A stretch of 64,000 nt of DNA from Bacteroidetes bacterium GWF2_33_38 (GTDB lineage Bacteria; Bacteroidota; Bacteroidia; Bacteroidales; GWF2-33-38), in the NCBI GenBank assembly GCA_001769505.1, contig MEOF01000020.1, forward strand, positions 47,130-111,129. Reading direction: 5' to 3'. The position numbers and the translations under genes were made by a program. This document shows, piece by piece, positions 8,912 to 17,593 of the stretch (position 1 is its first letter; the number at the start of each line of letters is the position of its first letter). The notes below the pieces were generated by a model, which made no database searches, was not told where the DNA came from, and saw nothing but the letters and a program-made list of their open reading frames with translations.

Positions 8912-10006
8912 TTACTTTAAGAATGAATTAATAAGGTTGTTGAATTCCCGATGACGTAAGTGTACATTTGATTGCCCACCTGTACCACTTGAAAGTGAAT
9001 CTTTAAATTTTTCATCAATTGTATTAAATAATTCACTTTTAAATAATTCTTTTTGTTTAATTAAAGCACTTAATCTCAAATCATCAAGTTTTGCAAAAGC
9101 TACAGAAATAACTTCAAAAAGTGCTTTGTTTATTCTATTGGGTTTTGGTTGCTTGCTAAAAGCTTTCTTTCCAAATATTTGAAATGATAACAACATTGAT
9201 TGTTTGAATTTCTCAAATATATCATTTTTCTCTGTTTCAGTTAGTTTTGCAAGTTTTACCAAAGCCTTATTCATAAAGGCATCTAAATCATCCTCTTTAG
9301 TATATTCGATATCATAGTCCAATAAATAAAACGCTATAAATCGGTTTACAAAATCTCTGTCTTGCATTCTATCAGGACTAATTTTTTTATCGGTTGCTTG
9401 CAAAAATTCTTTCGATTCAGCCAATTTTTGTAAAAAGTCAGCTACATCTTGGTGCATAGCATGGCGAATTTCCTGACTAGAAAGCGTTAGTCCTCCTGTA
9501 TTAATCCTTTTAAAAATATTAAATTTTACGTTTTCTTCACCTTCTTCAAGAACATAACATTGTAATTGTGTTTCATTTATTTGGCGTTGTTGTGGCCTAT
9601 CAAAATCATCCCATTTTTTCCCGTTGAGTGATAAATATTCAAGACCAGTAAGCCTCAATTCTTTAGTTACCATGAATCTTTTAAAAGCGGTAAGCCTTTG
9701 CAATCCATCAATTACCAACCATTTGTCGTTATTGCTTCCATCAAAGTAAAATACAGGAAGTGGAAAACGAATTAAAATAGATTCAATTAATCGGCTTTGT
9801 TTTTCATCGTCCCACAATCCCTCTTTTCGCTGAAATTTGGTTGATAAATCAATTTCACCATGGCGAATTCGTTCAACCATAGCATCAACAGTAATAGGTT
9901 GTGACCGCACCTTAATTTTGTTTGGATTAAATGGTCGTTTCATTACATACCCAACCTCTTCTTCCTCAACTTTGTTAATATATTTTGAATCTTCGCTCAT
10001 ATTCAA
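8912..10006 (-). CDS. DUF262 (ParB/GmrS-like) domain protein
   Basis: 364 aa. The N-terminal DUF262 fold is shown by the segment IDLSTKFQRKEGLWDDEKQ and by DGLQRL at residues 100-105, the equivalent of the family's DGQQR motif used for nucleotide binding or hydrolysis. FDGSNNDKWLVIDGL and the FNIFKRINTGGLTLSSQEIR motif are also characteristic. The usual C-terminal GmrD-like HNH (DUF1524) nuclease is not present; instead a helical region runs to the end. DUF262 proteins are common in anti-phage islands. It begins 19 bases after hsdS; a start two codons later (10000) is also possible. Confidence 0.85.
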   Translation of the reverse strand: MNMSEDSKYINKVEEEEVGYVMKRPFNPNKIKVRSQPITVDAMVERIRHGEIDLSTKFQRKEGLWDDEKQSRLIESILIRFPLPVFYFDGSNNDKWLVIDGLQRLTAFKRFMVTKELRLTGLEYLSLNGKKWDDFDRPQQRQINETQLQCYVLEEGEENVKFNIFKRINTGGLTLSSQEIRHAMHQDVADFLQKLAESKEFLQATDKKISPDRMQDRDFVNRFIAFYLLDYDIEYTKEDDLDAFMNKALVKLAKLTETEKNDIFEKFKQSMLLSFQIFGKKAFSKQPKPNRINKALFEVISVAFAKLDDLRLSALIKQKELFKSELFNTIDEKFKDSLSSGTGGQSNVHLRHREFNNLINSFLK

Positions 10007-10025
10007 TTATTTCTAAAATACAAAC

Positions 10026-11252
10026 TTACAATATTTTTCCAATTACCGCTTCACTTATCATTGCCTCTTTATATTCCCGAATGAGTTCTATTTCCCGTTC
10101 GGCTTTGGCTATGGCGGTGTCTATGGTGGCTGTTTCGGTTTCTAACTCAATAACTATTTTCTTTTGTGTTTCTAAATTGGGAATTGGTATTTTAATTGGT
10201 CCTATCCTTTCTACATTCAAGTTATATTGGGTTGTTAATGTTGCTTCAGATAAGAATTTAGCTTTAAGTGATTTCAAGGCATGGTATAAGAAATCTAAAT
10301 CAACTTCATCATTAGGAACAATTCCAACAATGCTATCAGGAAAGCAAGCATTAAAATTTAAGATGGCAACATCACCCACATTTGCAGCAATTGTCAAACA
10401 TAAAGTTCCTTTTGGAAATTCTTTGGAAACGGAATACCCCCAATCATTTAAGGTTTGACGATAACCATTAATATATTTGTTTGCTTGAGAAACTTCACCA
10501 GTTTGAATAAATGGATATTCCCCATCATATAACCTTTCATCATTTCTTGGCCTATGTGTAAACTTACCTCTTAGAATTTGAGAGAAGCTTTTTATTCTAC
10601 GTTCTGGACACCCATTTTTTATGCCGTCCATATGAATTGCACTAAAAGCAATCAAATCTTTTTGCTCCTTCAACAACTCAATAAACCCTTGCTTTTTATC
10701 AATAAAGCGGTTTATCTTTTCTTCCTGTGCTTTTATGTAAAGCACAATTTGGTCTTGCTCGTGCAGAGGTGGAACAGGCAGGTAAATATTTGCAAACTCA
10801 CTAAAATTTATTGATTGTCCATCTCGAATACCTTTTTTGTAAACGTTCAGTTCTTGTATGAACATTCTTGATTTGAATAAATATTTGTAAAAGTCTCTAT
10901 TTTGAGTATTCTCTCTAAAGCAAAACACCGAATAAACCGGGCTAATGATTCCTCTGAAATATGCCAATTCAATACCACCTTCAAATGAACGCAAACTTAT
11001 TACAAAATCATCTTTCTCAACAAGTTTGAAGGATTCAAAATTTTGAATTGCCTCCATACTTCTTTGCTCCAACATTTCTTTTAACACAACACCTTGCTTT
11101 TGGGAAGCTGCCAAAAGTGGTTCATCAGGATAGCCCTTCATTGACCGCTCATGAAACAAGGCTTTGCCTCTTTTAAAAACCCAATGTTCCGGTATTTCGG
11201 GCATCCAATCCAAACCAGTTTTTTTATATGTAATATTTTTAGTTTCAGTCAT
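10026..11252 (-). CDS. hsdS: Type I restriction enzyme, specificity (S) subunit
   Basis: 408 aa with the duplicated organisation of HsdS: target recognition domain 1 (starting with GLDWMPEIPEHWVFKRGKAL), a conserved helical spacer (LPVPPLHEQDQIVLYI then a long coiled coil), target recognition domain 2, and a second conserved helix pair (IPIPNLETQKKIVIEL to the C-terminus). It chooses the bipartite DNA sequence that HsdM methylates and HsdR attacks. The start codon overlaps the end of the DUF1016 nuclease gene by 8 bases, so the two are translationally coupled. Confidence 0.95.
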   Translation of the reverse strand: MTETKNITYKKTGLDWMPEIPEHWVFKRGKALFHERSMKGYPDEPLLAASQKQGVVLKEMLEQRSMEAIQNFESFKLVEKDDFVISLRSFEGGIELAYFRGIISPVYSVFCFRENTQNRDFYKYLFKSRMFIQELNVYKKGIRDGQSINFSEFANIYLPVPPLHEQDQIVLYIKAQEEKINRFIDKKQGFIELLKEQKDLIAFSAIHMDGIKNGCPERRIKSFSQILRGKFTHRPRNDERLYDGEYPFIQTGEVSQANKYINGYRQTLNDWGYSVSKEFPKGTLCLTIAANVGDVAILNFNACFPDSIVGIVPNDEVDLDFLYHALKSLKAKFLSEATLTTQYNLNVERIGPIKIPIPNLETQKKIVIELETETATIDTAIAKAEREIELIREYKEAMISEAVIGKIL

Positions 11253-12276
11253 TTTTCTCGGTCATATTCATTTTAGCAATTTCAATGGCACGGTGTAGCT
11301 TGTCGGCAAACCACTCCTTACTTGGCAATTCGGTTAGGTATTGTGCTATGCGTATTTGTTTTTCGTCGAGCATCAGAAGTTCTACATGCTCGGTATTGCC
11401 TTCGGAGCAAAGCAGCAGACCAATGGGCATTTCTTCGCCCTCTTGCATTTCGTGCTTTTGCAACCAACGTAGGTACAGTTCCATTTGGGCTTTGTACTCG
11501 GGTTTAAACTTGCCAAGTTTTAAATCAATAGCTACTAAGCGTTTCAGCTTGCGGTGGTAAAAGAGTAAGTCTAAGTGATAGTCTATGGCATCTACGGGTA
11601 TTCGCTTCTGCCGTTCGAGGAATGCAAAGCCAGAGCCAAGTTCCAGAATAAAATGTTGTAAGTGATTTACAAGTGCATTTTCGAGTTCTTTCTCGGAATA
11701 TTCGGCAGGGAGGTTTAAGAAATCGAGTATATATGAATTTTTGAAAACGAGTTCGGGCAGAATCTTTTTTTCGTGCTGTAATGTTTTCAATGCATCTGTG
11801 ATTGTTTCAACTGGTTTTGTTGAAATAGCAGTTCGTTCAAATAGCATTGTATCTATCTTGTCTCGCAGTTCGCGAACACCCCAACGTTCGTAAACACACA
11901 GTTGTATAAAAAAATCGCGTTTGATTTCATTCTCAATTGCAGAAAGCTCTATCAAATGGCTCCAGCTCAATTGTTGCGACAGTGTCGCAATTATTTGGTT
12001 GTTAAAGGTTCTGGCTACTTTACACATTCTTGTAAGAGATGAATAGGTATATCCTCTGCCATAATTAATAGTTAATTCTTGCGACAGTGTCGCAAGAATC
12101 TTAGCACCATACTCCGCCCTGTTTTCAAGAATAAGTTCAAGGTTTATGTAATTGCCTATCTGCCAGTTTAGCAGCGTAGTCTCTGCATTTATAAAAACAG
12201 CAACCTTGCTTCTTGCATTTTCAATAATTTCCTGAACTCCTTTTAAAAGAGCTTCACTATGTTTTTGTAATTCCAT
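11245..12276 (-). CDS. DUF1016 (YhcG-type) PD-(D/E)XK nuclease-domain protein
   Basis: 343 aa. The N-terminal half is the DUF1016 winged-helix-like region with the two family signatures ATLSQELTINYGRGYTYS and ATLSQQLSWSHLIELSAI. The C-terminal half is a PD-(D/E)XK nuclease fold with D236 in HLDLLFYHR and D251-L-K253 in VAIDLKLGKF. Such genes are frequent companions of type I restriction operons, where their role is not settled. It sits between hsdM (2-base gap) and hsdS (8-base overlap). At DNA level the two ATLSQ signatures are encoded by identical palindromes (see repeat entries). Base composition looks more GC-rich than the core genes, in line with transfer. Confidence 0.9.
   Translation of the reverse strand: MELQKHSEALLKGVQEIIENARSKVAVFINAETTLLNWQIGNYINLELILENRAEYGAKILATLSQELTINYGRGYTYSSLTRMCKVARTFNNQIIATLSQQLSWSHLIELSAIENEIKRDFFIQLCVYERWGVRELRDKIDTMLFERTAISTKPVETITDALKTLQHEKKILPELVFKNSYILDFLNLPAEYSEKELENALVNHLQHFILELGSGFAFLERQKRIPVDAIDYHLDLLFYHRKLKRLVAIDLKLGKFKPEYKAQMELYLRWLQKHEMQEGEEMPIGLLLCSEGNTEHVELLMLDEKQIRIAQYLTELPSKEWFADKLHRAIEIAKMNMTEKND
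11974..11990. repeat. Coding palindrome TTGCGACAGTGTCGCAA, copy A
   Basis: A perfect 8-bp inverted repeat around a single central G inside the DUF1016 gene. It encodes part of the ATLSQQL signature. The same 17 bases recur at 12079-12095. Confidence 0.9.
12075..12099. repeat. Coding palindrome, copy B, extended to 12-bp arms
   Basis: Contains the identical 17-base palindrome TTGCGACAGTGTCGCAA at 12079-12095, extended on both sides to perfect 12-bp arms (ATTCTTGCGACA and TGTCGCAAGAAT) around a central G. It encodes the ILATLSQEL signature of the DUF1016 protein and lies about 105 bases from copy A. Confidence 0.9.
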
Positions 12277-12278
12277 AC

Positions 12279-14063
12279 TTATTCAATTATCTCTTTTAGT
12301 AAACCTTCGGTTTCCTGCTCAATAGCAAAAATGTCTTTGGCAATTTCAGTTAATGGTCTTGGCGGTTGGTGTTTGTAGAAGTATTTGGCAAAGTTTATTT
12401 CATAGCCAATTTTGGTATCTTTTTTATCCCACCAGGCTCCGGGAGCAAAGGGTAAAACTTCACGTTCAAAAAATTCCTGTATATCTTCTTTCAATGGAAT
12501 GTTTTCGGTATCTTTTAGTTTTGTGTCTGGCTTTGGTTTGCCTTTGGCATCTTTCACAATCTTTCCTTTTTCATTCAACAAAGGTCGGTTCACGGTAATT
12601 TGTGAGTAACCAAAATCGGCATTGTCAAATATTTTGCTGTATTCGTTTTCTTCAAAAGCTAAAAAAGTCTTTTCAATTTTGGCAATATGCTCAGGCAAAA
12701 ATTCAACTCGCTTTTTGCCTAATGCTTTCCTCATCTTGTTGTAGAACTTTTCAGAGGTAGCGTTAATCAATTGTACTTTGCCTTTTCGATTTTTCGCTTT
12801 GCGGTTGGAGAAAAGGAAAATGTAGGTTGGAATACCTGTATTGTAAAACATATCGTTGGGCAATGCTACAATGGCTTCCAATAAATCGTTTTCTATAATA
12901 TATTTGCGAATTTCGCTTTCGCCTTGCCCTGCATCGCCAGTAAACAAAGCCGAACCGTTATGAACGGAAGCAATACGGCTACCAAGTTCGGTATCTTTCA
13001 TTTTGCTGAGCATGTGCAATACAAACATCAATTGACCGTCATTCACACGACTGGTAACAGCTTCGTCTTTATAACTGCCTTTCAGCATAAAGCGTTTGTC
13101 AATTATGGCACCTTTGGGTCCAACTCCTAATGCTTTTTTATCAGGTGCCCATGTTTTACCATAAGGCGGATTGGTAAGCATAAAGTCAAACTTCAAATCT
13201 TTATCAAAACCGTAAGCACTCAAAGTGCTGCCATACACAATTTTATCGGGGTCTTCACCTTTTATCAGCATATCGCTTTTGCAAGTCGCATAAATAAAAG
13301 GCGTGCTTTCCTGTCCGTATAAATGAACGGTAGAATTGCTTTTAACCAATCCTTCTGGGTTGAGCATAAAGTGTTTGGCAATAGTCAACATTCCGCCACT
13401 GCCTACACAAGGGTCGTAAATTAAATATGTTCCTTGTTGTATTTTGTCTTTCACAGGTAAGAAAACAAGGTGCGTCATCAAATCAATGATTTCCCTTGGC
13501 GTAAAGTGTTCTCCGGCTTCTTCGTTGTTTTCTTCGTTAAATCGACGTACCAAATCCTCATACACATAACCCATTGCCAGCGGTGGCAATTTGTCGGGAT
13601 GCAATTCAATTTTTGGAGAGCAGAATTTTTCAATGAGAGAAAACAAAATATCAGCCTCGTCCAATGTTTCAATTTCATTTCTAAATTTGAATTGTTTGAT
13701 AATATCCTGCACATTTTCCGAAAAGCCATTCAAATAGTTTTCAAAATTGCTTCTCAAGTTTTTGGGGTCGTCAAGCAGTTTTTTTAATGTAAACCGTGAA
13801 GTATTGTAAAAAGCCAATCCCGAACCATGTTTGCCATTTGTCAATAAGCTGTCAAGGTTTTGAAGTTTGTCTTTGTATTCGTTGAATGTTTTTAAAACTT
13901 GTTCTTTTGTTGGCTCTAAAAGCAAATCAAGTCTGCGGATAACTACCATTGGGAGAATTACATCTTTGTATTTTCCTTTTTGGTAGGTATTTACCAAAAC
14001 ATCATCCGCAACAGTCCAAAGGAAGTTTATAACGGGTTGCAGTGATTGTGTATTTAAACTCAT
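12279..14063 (-). CDS. hsdM: Type I restriction enzyme, methyltransferase (M) subunit
   Basis: 594 aa from the start at 14063 (MSLNTQSLQPVINFLW), which matches the family's N-terminus better than the in-frame start at 14093. It is the N6-adenine methyltransferase of the complex. Visible motifs are GEHFTPRE at 184-191, the S-adenosylmethionine site DPCVGSGG at 217-224, and the catalytic NPPY at 298-301. The C-terminal helical region interacts with HsdS in known enzymes. It is the first gene of a run of seven tightly spaced minus-strand genes ending with hsdR. Confidence 0.95.
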   Translation of the reverse strand: MSLNTQSLQPVINFLWTVADDVLVNTYQKGKYKDVILPMVVIRRLDLLLEPTKEQVLKTFNEYKDKLQNLDSLLTNGKHGSGLAFYNTSRFTLKKLLDDPKNLRSNFENYLNGFSENVQDIIKQFKFRNEIETLDEADILFSLIEKFCSPKIELHPDKLPPLAMGYVYEDLVRRFNEENNEEAGEHFTPREIIDLMTHLVFLPVKDKIQQGTYLIYDPCVGSGGMLTIAKHFMLNPEGLVKSNSTVHLYGQESTPFIYATCKSDMLIKGEDPDKIVYGSTLSAYGFDKDLKFDFMLTNPPYGKTWAPDKKALGVGPKGAIIDKRFMLKGSYKDEAVTSRVNDGQLMFVLHMLSKMKDTELGSRIASVHNGSALFTGDAGQGESEIRKYIIENDLLEAIVALPNDMFYNTGIPTYIFLFSNRKAKNRKGKVQLINATSEKFYNKMRKALGKKRVEFLPEHIAKIEKTFLAFEENEYSKIFDNADFGYSQITVNRPLLNEKGKIVKDAKGKPKPDTKLKDTENIPLKEDIQEFFEREVLPFAPGAWWDKKDTKIGYEINFAKYFYKHQPPRPLTEIAKDIFAIEQETEGLLKEIIE

Positions 14064-14090
14064 ATATTCAATTTCATTTTTTTTAATTTT

Positions 14091-14098
14091 CAAAAATA
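14091..14098 (-). promoter_or_regulatory. Possible -7 element of the hsd operon promoter
   Basis: Reads TATTTTTG on the minus strand, a match to the Bacteroidetes -7 consensus TAnnTTTG, 27 bases before the hsdM start. No clear TTTG -33 box is found at the expected distance, so this is a weak call. Confidence 0.35.
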
Positions 14099-14273
14099 CA
14101 GGTAAAGCTTCATTTTAGCACCGTGTGTGTCGGCAAGATTACACTCTTTGACATAGTTTTGGTTTCCGGCTTAGTTAACTTTATTTCTCAAATATATTAA
14201 TTTTATCGTTAAAAATTATCGATAGCGAATTAAATTAACATAAAAACCATGTATATTTTGAGTGTTGATAAGG

Positions 14274-14885
14274 TCAATATTTATTATACGATTTGGGAAA
14301 ATAGTGTTGTCGTAGAAAACGGCTTAAATCTAAAATGTATATAGGCAAAACAATGACTAAAACAACCAATATGATTCCAATTATGCCTAGTCTGATATAT
14401 GCTAGATAAATTAATCCGGCAATTCCTCCCAAAGCAGGGATTCCAAAAATAAACGGCATAGCAAGAATTTGCCCAAACAAATTTTCATGAAAAAAATATC
14501 CAGTAGAAATCATTAATATTGGAGTAAATATCGTCCACCATAAAACTTTTGCTGCAAAATAAAATGGATGAATAACCGAAGGAGTTAAATAAATGCTTAT
14601 AAAAATTCCAGGTGTCGCACTTAAAAAAAGAAAAACAAACAGCCAAATTATACGAAACGATTTAGGTTTAAATTTTTTACGTAGAATTAATTCCCGAAAC
14701 CAGTCTTTTTTCATTACTCTGTTTATATCAGCATGTTTGCTATGCAGAGGCTTAAAACTTGGTTCGTCAGTTCCTCCCCATGTTATATACAACAATATTG
14801 GGACTAGTAAGCCTGAAGTGTATCCAGGTTGTAACAAAAACAGTACAATCCATATGATAATGAGAAATATAATAAATCGTTTCAT
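14274..14885 (-). CDS. Membrane protein of unknown function
   Basis: 203 aa. I see hydrophobic segments at the N-terminus (FIIFLIIIWIVLFLLQPGY), near residues 80-100 (IIWLFVFLFLSATPGIFIS), near 110-130, and a long C-terminal pair (GLIYLAYIRLGIIGIILVVL). It would be an inner-membrane protein with about four to six spanning helices. No family recognised. It stands alone, with about 210 bases upstream of hsdM and no close partner downstream. Confidence 0.65.
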   Translation of the reverse strand: MKRFIIFLIIIWIVLFLLQPGYTSGLLVPILLYITWGGTDEPSFKPLHSKHADINRVMKKDWFRELILRKKFKPKSFRIIWLFVFLFLSATPGIFISIYLTPSVIHPFYFAAKVLWWTIFTPILMISTGYFFHENLFGQILAMPFIFGIPALGGIAGLIYLAYIRLGIIGIILVVLVIVLPIYILDLSRFLRQHYFPKSYNKY

Positions 14886-15008
14886 TTTTTAAAGAATATT
14901 CACTTATATCTATCTTGTATTCATAAAAGTATATCCGAAAAACACCTACAATATTTCAAAAAATGAGATTTTTAAAGAGTATAAGTCTAATAGTTCGGCT
15001 ATATTTCA

Positions 15009-15072
15009 GATTTCTCCTATCGTCGAAATAACAATGTGTTGATTTTTATTTCGATGCGAAGCGAGAAACCTT
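15009..15072. repeat. Dispersed imperfect inverted repeat, copy 2
   Basis: The left arm beginning at 15009 (AGATTTCTCCTATCGTCGAA) is identical over about 22 bases to the reverse complement of the right arm of the element at 1673-1740. The right arm (TTTATTTCGATGCGAAGCG then AGAAACC) pairs with it imperfectly. It lies in the 255-base gap between the membrane protein gene and the lipoprotein gene; nothing else is recognisable in that gap. Confidence 0.7.
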
Positions 15073-15140
15073 GCTAATAAACAACACCTTGTAAAAAATG
15101 AAAGAACTATTTAAGTTAAAACACAATTCTTATTTCGTTA

Positions 15141-15551
15141 TCATTTTTTTGTATAAGTGGCTGTACAGGAGTCAATTTCTCCGCTGCCATCGTTTGCAGC
15201 ATAAACGAAATCAATTAACTCATACGAATCGGAAATTTCGCCATTTCCACTAACTGTTTGGTCGTCGATTAACTGGCTTGGAATCGAAATATAATAATCG
15301 TCTTCGACGTAACCATATACTTTGTTTCCCCAGCCCAAATTATAAAAATTATCGATAAAAATTTTTGTACTATCGTCTTGCGATTTCGATATTTCAACAT
15401 TGTACTGCTGACTGCCAAATACTTCGCTTACTTCTTCTACTTGCCAAGTTCCATCAATGCTGTCGATTGGAAGCGGGTCATCGGGTTTACACGAATACAA
15501 CAGAACTATGAAAAGAACAGGAAATATTAATTTTTTAATGTTAGCGTTCAT
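15141..15551 (-). CDS. Small lipoprotein of unknown function
   Basis: 136 aa with a lipoprotein signal: a hydrophobic run (IFPVLFIVLLYSC) with the lipidated cysteine at residue 21, followed by KPDDPLPIDSIDGTWQVEE. The DGTWQV start and the following strands resemble lipocalin-like or DUF-type small beta-barrel lipoproteins of Bacteroidota, but I cannot name a family. It starts 21 bases after the urocanase stop and may be co-transcribed with it. Confidence 0.7.
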   Translation of the reverse strand: MNANIKKLIFPVLFIVLLYSCKPDDPLPIDSIDGTWQVEEVSEVFGSQQYNVEISKSQDDSTKIFIDNFYNLGWGNKVYGYVEDDYYISIPSQLIDDQTVSGNGEISDSYELIDFVYAANDGSGEIDSCTATYTKK

Positions 15552-15572
15552 ATATTGATAATTGATAATTGT

Positions 15573-17582
15573 TTAAAATAATGATTCGATTAATTTATCG
15601 TCAGCAAAATTTGGAAGTGTAACTTTTAACATTGGATTTTGCGACATTGCACGTTTTATGGCAAAAATAGCACCTTCGTTTCGAGCCCAACTTCTACGTG
15701 AAATTCCATTATTTACGTCCCAATGAAGCATCATTTTCAGTCGTCGGTCAGCTTCTGGTGAACCATCGAGTACCATTCCAAAACCTCCGTTTATAACTTC
15801 GCCCCAGCCTACTCCACCACCATTGTGTATCGAAACCCAAGTTGCACCACGAAACGAGTCGCCAATTACATTTTGTATAGCCATATCGGCTGTGTAGCGT
15901 GAACCATCGTAAATATTTGAAGTTTCGCGGTAAGGCGAATCAGTTCCCGAAACATCGTGATGATCGCGACCTAACACAATTGGAGCTGATATTTTACCTT
16001 CTTTTATCGCATGATTGAAAGCTTCGGCAATTTTTATGCGTCCTTCGGCATCAGCATACAAGATACGAGCTTGAGAACCGACAACTAATTTGTTTTCTTT
16101 TGCACCTTGAATCCAACGTATGTTGTCAGCCATTTGTTGCTGAATTTCAATCGGAGAATTTTTCATAATATTTTCCAATACTTCACAGGCAATTTTATCA
16201 GTCAAATCGAGGTCTGAAGGTTTTCCACTTGTACAAACCCAACGAAATGGACCAAACCCGAAATCGAAACACATTGGACCCATAATATCTTGAACATAAG
16301 AAGGATAACGGAAATTAATTCCATCAGCAGCCATAATATCGGCTCCTGCACGCGATGCTTCTAACAAAAATGCGTTACCGTAGTCGAAAAAATAAGTTCC
16401 TTTTGCAGTGTGTTTATTCACGGCTGCTGCATGACGACGTAAGGTTTCTTGTACTAATTCTTTGAATTTTACAGGATTTTCTGCCATCATAATTTTGGCT
16501 TCTTCGAAAGCAATTTGAACAGGATAATATCCTCCTGCCCAAGGATTATGCAATGAAGTTTGGTCAGAACCTAGTTCAATAAAAATATTTTCTTTGTCAA
16601 ATCGTTCCCAAACATCAACTATATTTCCTTGATATGCAATTGAAACAACTTCTTTATTCGCTTTAGCTTTTTTAACTCTCTCGCAAAGAGCATCAAGGCT
16701 AGTGATTTTTTCGTCAACCCAACCCTGCGAATGACGTGTATCCGCTGCTTTGGGATTCACTTCGGCAACCACCGTAATACAACCGGCAATATTTCCTGCT
16801 TTTGGCTGAGCTCCAGACATTCCACCAAGTCCAGCTGTCAAAAATAATTTTCCTGCTAAACCTTCGCCCGATTTCGAAATTTTTCGTCCAGCATTTAAAA
16901 CGGTTATGGTTGTTCCGTGTACAATTCCTTGCGGACCAATGTACATGTACGAACCTGCGGTCATTTGTCCGTATTGAGTTACTCCCATTGCATTATATTT
17001 TTCCCAATCGTCGGGTTTTGAGTAGTTGGGAATCATCATTCCGTTGGTTACAATCACTCTGGGAGCATCTTTGTGTGAAGGATACAATCCCATTGGATGT
17101 CCTGAGTACATTACCAAGCTTTGTTCGTCAGTCATTTCCGACAAATATTTCATGGTAAGTAAATATTGTGCCCAATTTTGGAATACGGCTCCGTTTCCGC
17201 CATAGGTAATCAATTCGTGAGGATGCTGAGCTACGGCATAATCCAAATTATTTTGAATCATGTGCATAATTGCTTTTGCTTGCTGGCATTTTCCTGGGTA
17301 TTCCTCAATATTTCTCGCTTTCATTTCGTACTCGGGGCGAAAACGATACATATATATTCGTCCGTATTTTTCGAGTTCTTCGGCAAACTCTTTAGCTAAA
17401 ATACGGTGGTGTTTAGGCTCAAAATATCGAAGAGCATTACGGAGAGCTAATTTTTTTTCTTCGATGCTGAGTATTTCTTTTCGTTTTGGTGCGTGATTGA
17501 TTTCTTTTTCGTAATTTTTTGCTTGTGGCAAAATTTCAGGAATTCCCTGTTTAATAGCGTTTTGAAAATCGAGATTGTTCAT
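15573..17582 (-). CDS. hutU: Urocanate hydratase (urocanase), long form
   Basis: 669 aa. It converts urocanate to 4-imidazolone-5-propionate in histidine degradation, using tightly bound NAD+ in the cytoplasm. Recognisable segments are LITYGGNGAVFQNWAQYLL, YSGHPMGLYPSHKDAPRV, AGSYMYIGPQGIVHGT, VGSQARILYAD and WVSIHNGGGVGWGEVINGG. The enzyme of proteobacteria is about 555 aa; the longer form is normal for Bacteroidota. No other hut gene is adjacent, and the upstream neighbour, 11 bases away, is a TPR-SpoIIE phosphatase, an unusual operon partner. Confidence 0.95.
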   Translation of the reverse strand: MNNLDFQNAIKQGIPEILPQAKNYEKEINHAPKRKEILSIEEKKLALRNALRYFEPKHHRILAKEFAEELEKYGRIYMYRFRPEYEMKARNIEEYPGKCQQAKAIMHMIQNNLDYAVAQHPHELITYGGNGAVFQNWAQYLLTMKYLSEMTDEQSLVMYSGHPMGLYPSHKDAPRVIVTNGMMIPNYSKPDDWEKYNAMGVTQYGQMTAGSYMYIGPQGIVHGTTITVLNAGRKISKSGEGLAGKLFLTAGLGGMSGAQPKAGNIAGCITVVAEVNPKAADTRHSQGWVDEKITSLDALCERVKKAKANKEVVSIAYQGNIVDVWERFDKENIFIELGSDQTSLHNPWAGGYYPVQIAFEEAKIMMAENPVKFKELVQETLRRHAAAVNKHTAKGTYFFDYGNAFLLEASRAGADIMAADGINFRYPSYVQDIMGPMCFDFGFGPFRWVCTSGKPSDLDLTDKIACEVLENIMKNSPIEIQQQMADNIRWIQGAKENKLVVGSQARILYADAEGRIKIAEAFNHAIKEGKISAPIVLGRDHHDVSGTDSPYRETSNIYDGSRYTADMAIQNVIGDSFRGATWVSIHNGGGVGWGEVINGGFGMVLDGSPEADRRLKMMLHWDVNNGISRRSWARNEGAIFAIKRAMSQNPMLKVTLPNFADDKLIESLF

Positions 17583-17593
17583 TTTTAAATTTT

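Noticed and set aside
16802..17158. Plus-strand frame over hutU
   Set aside because: Shadow of the urocanase gene.
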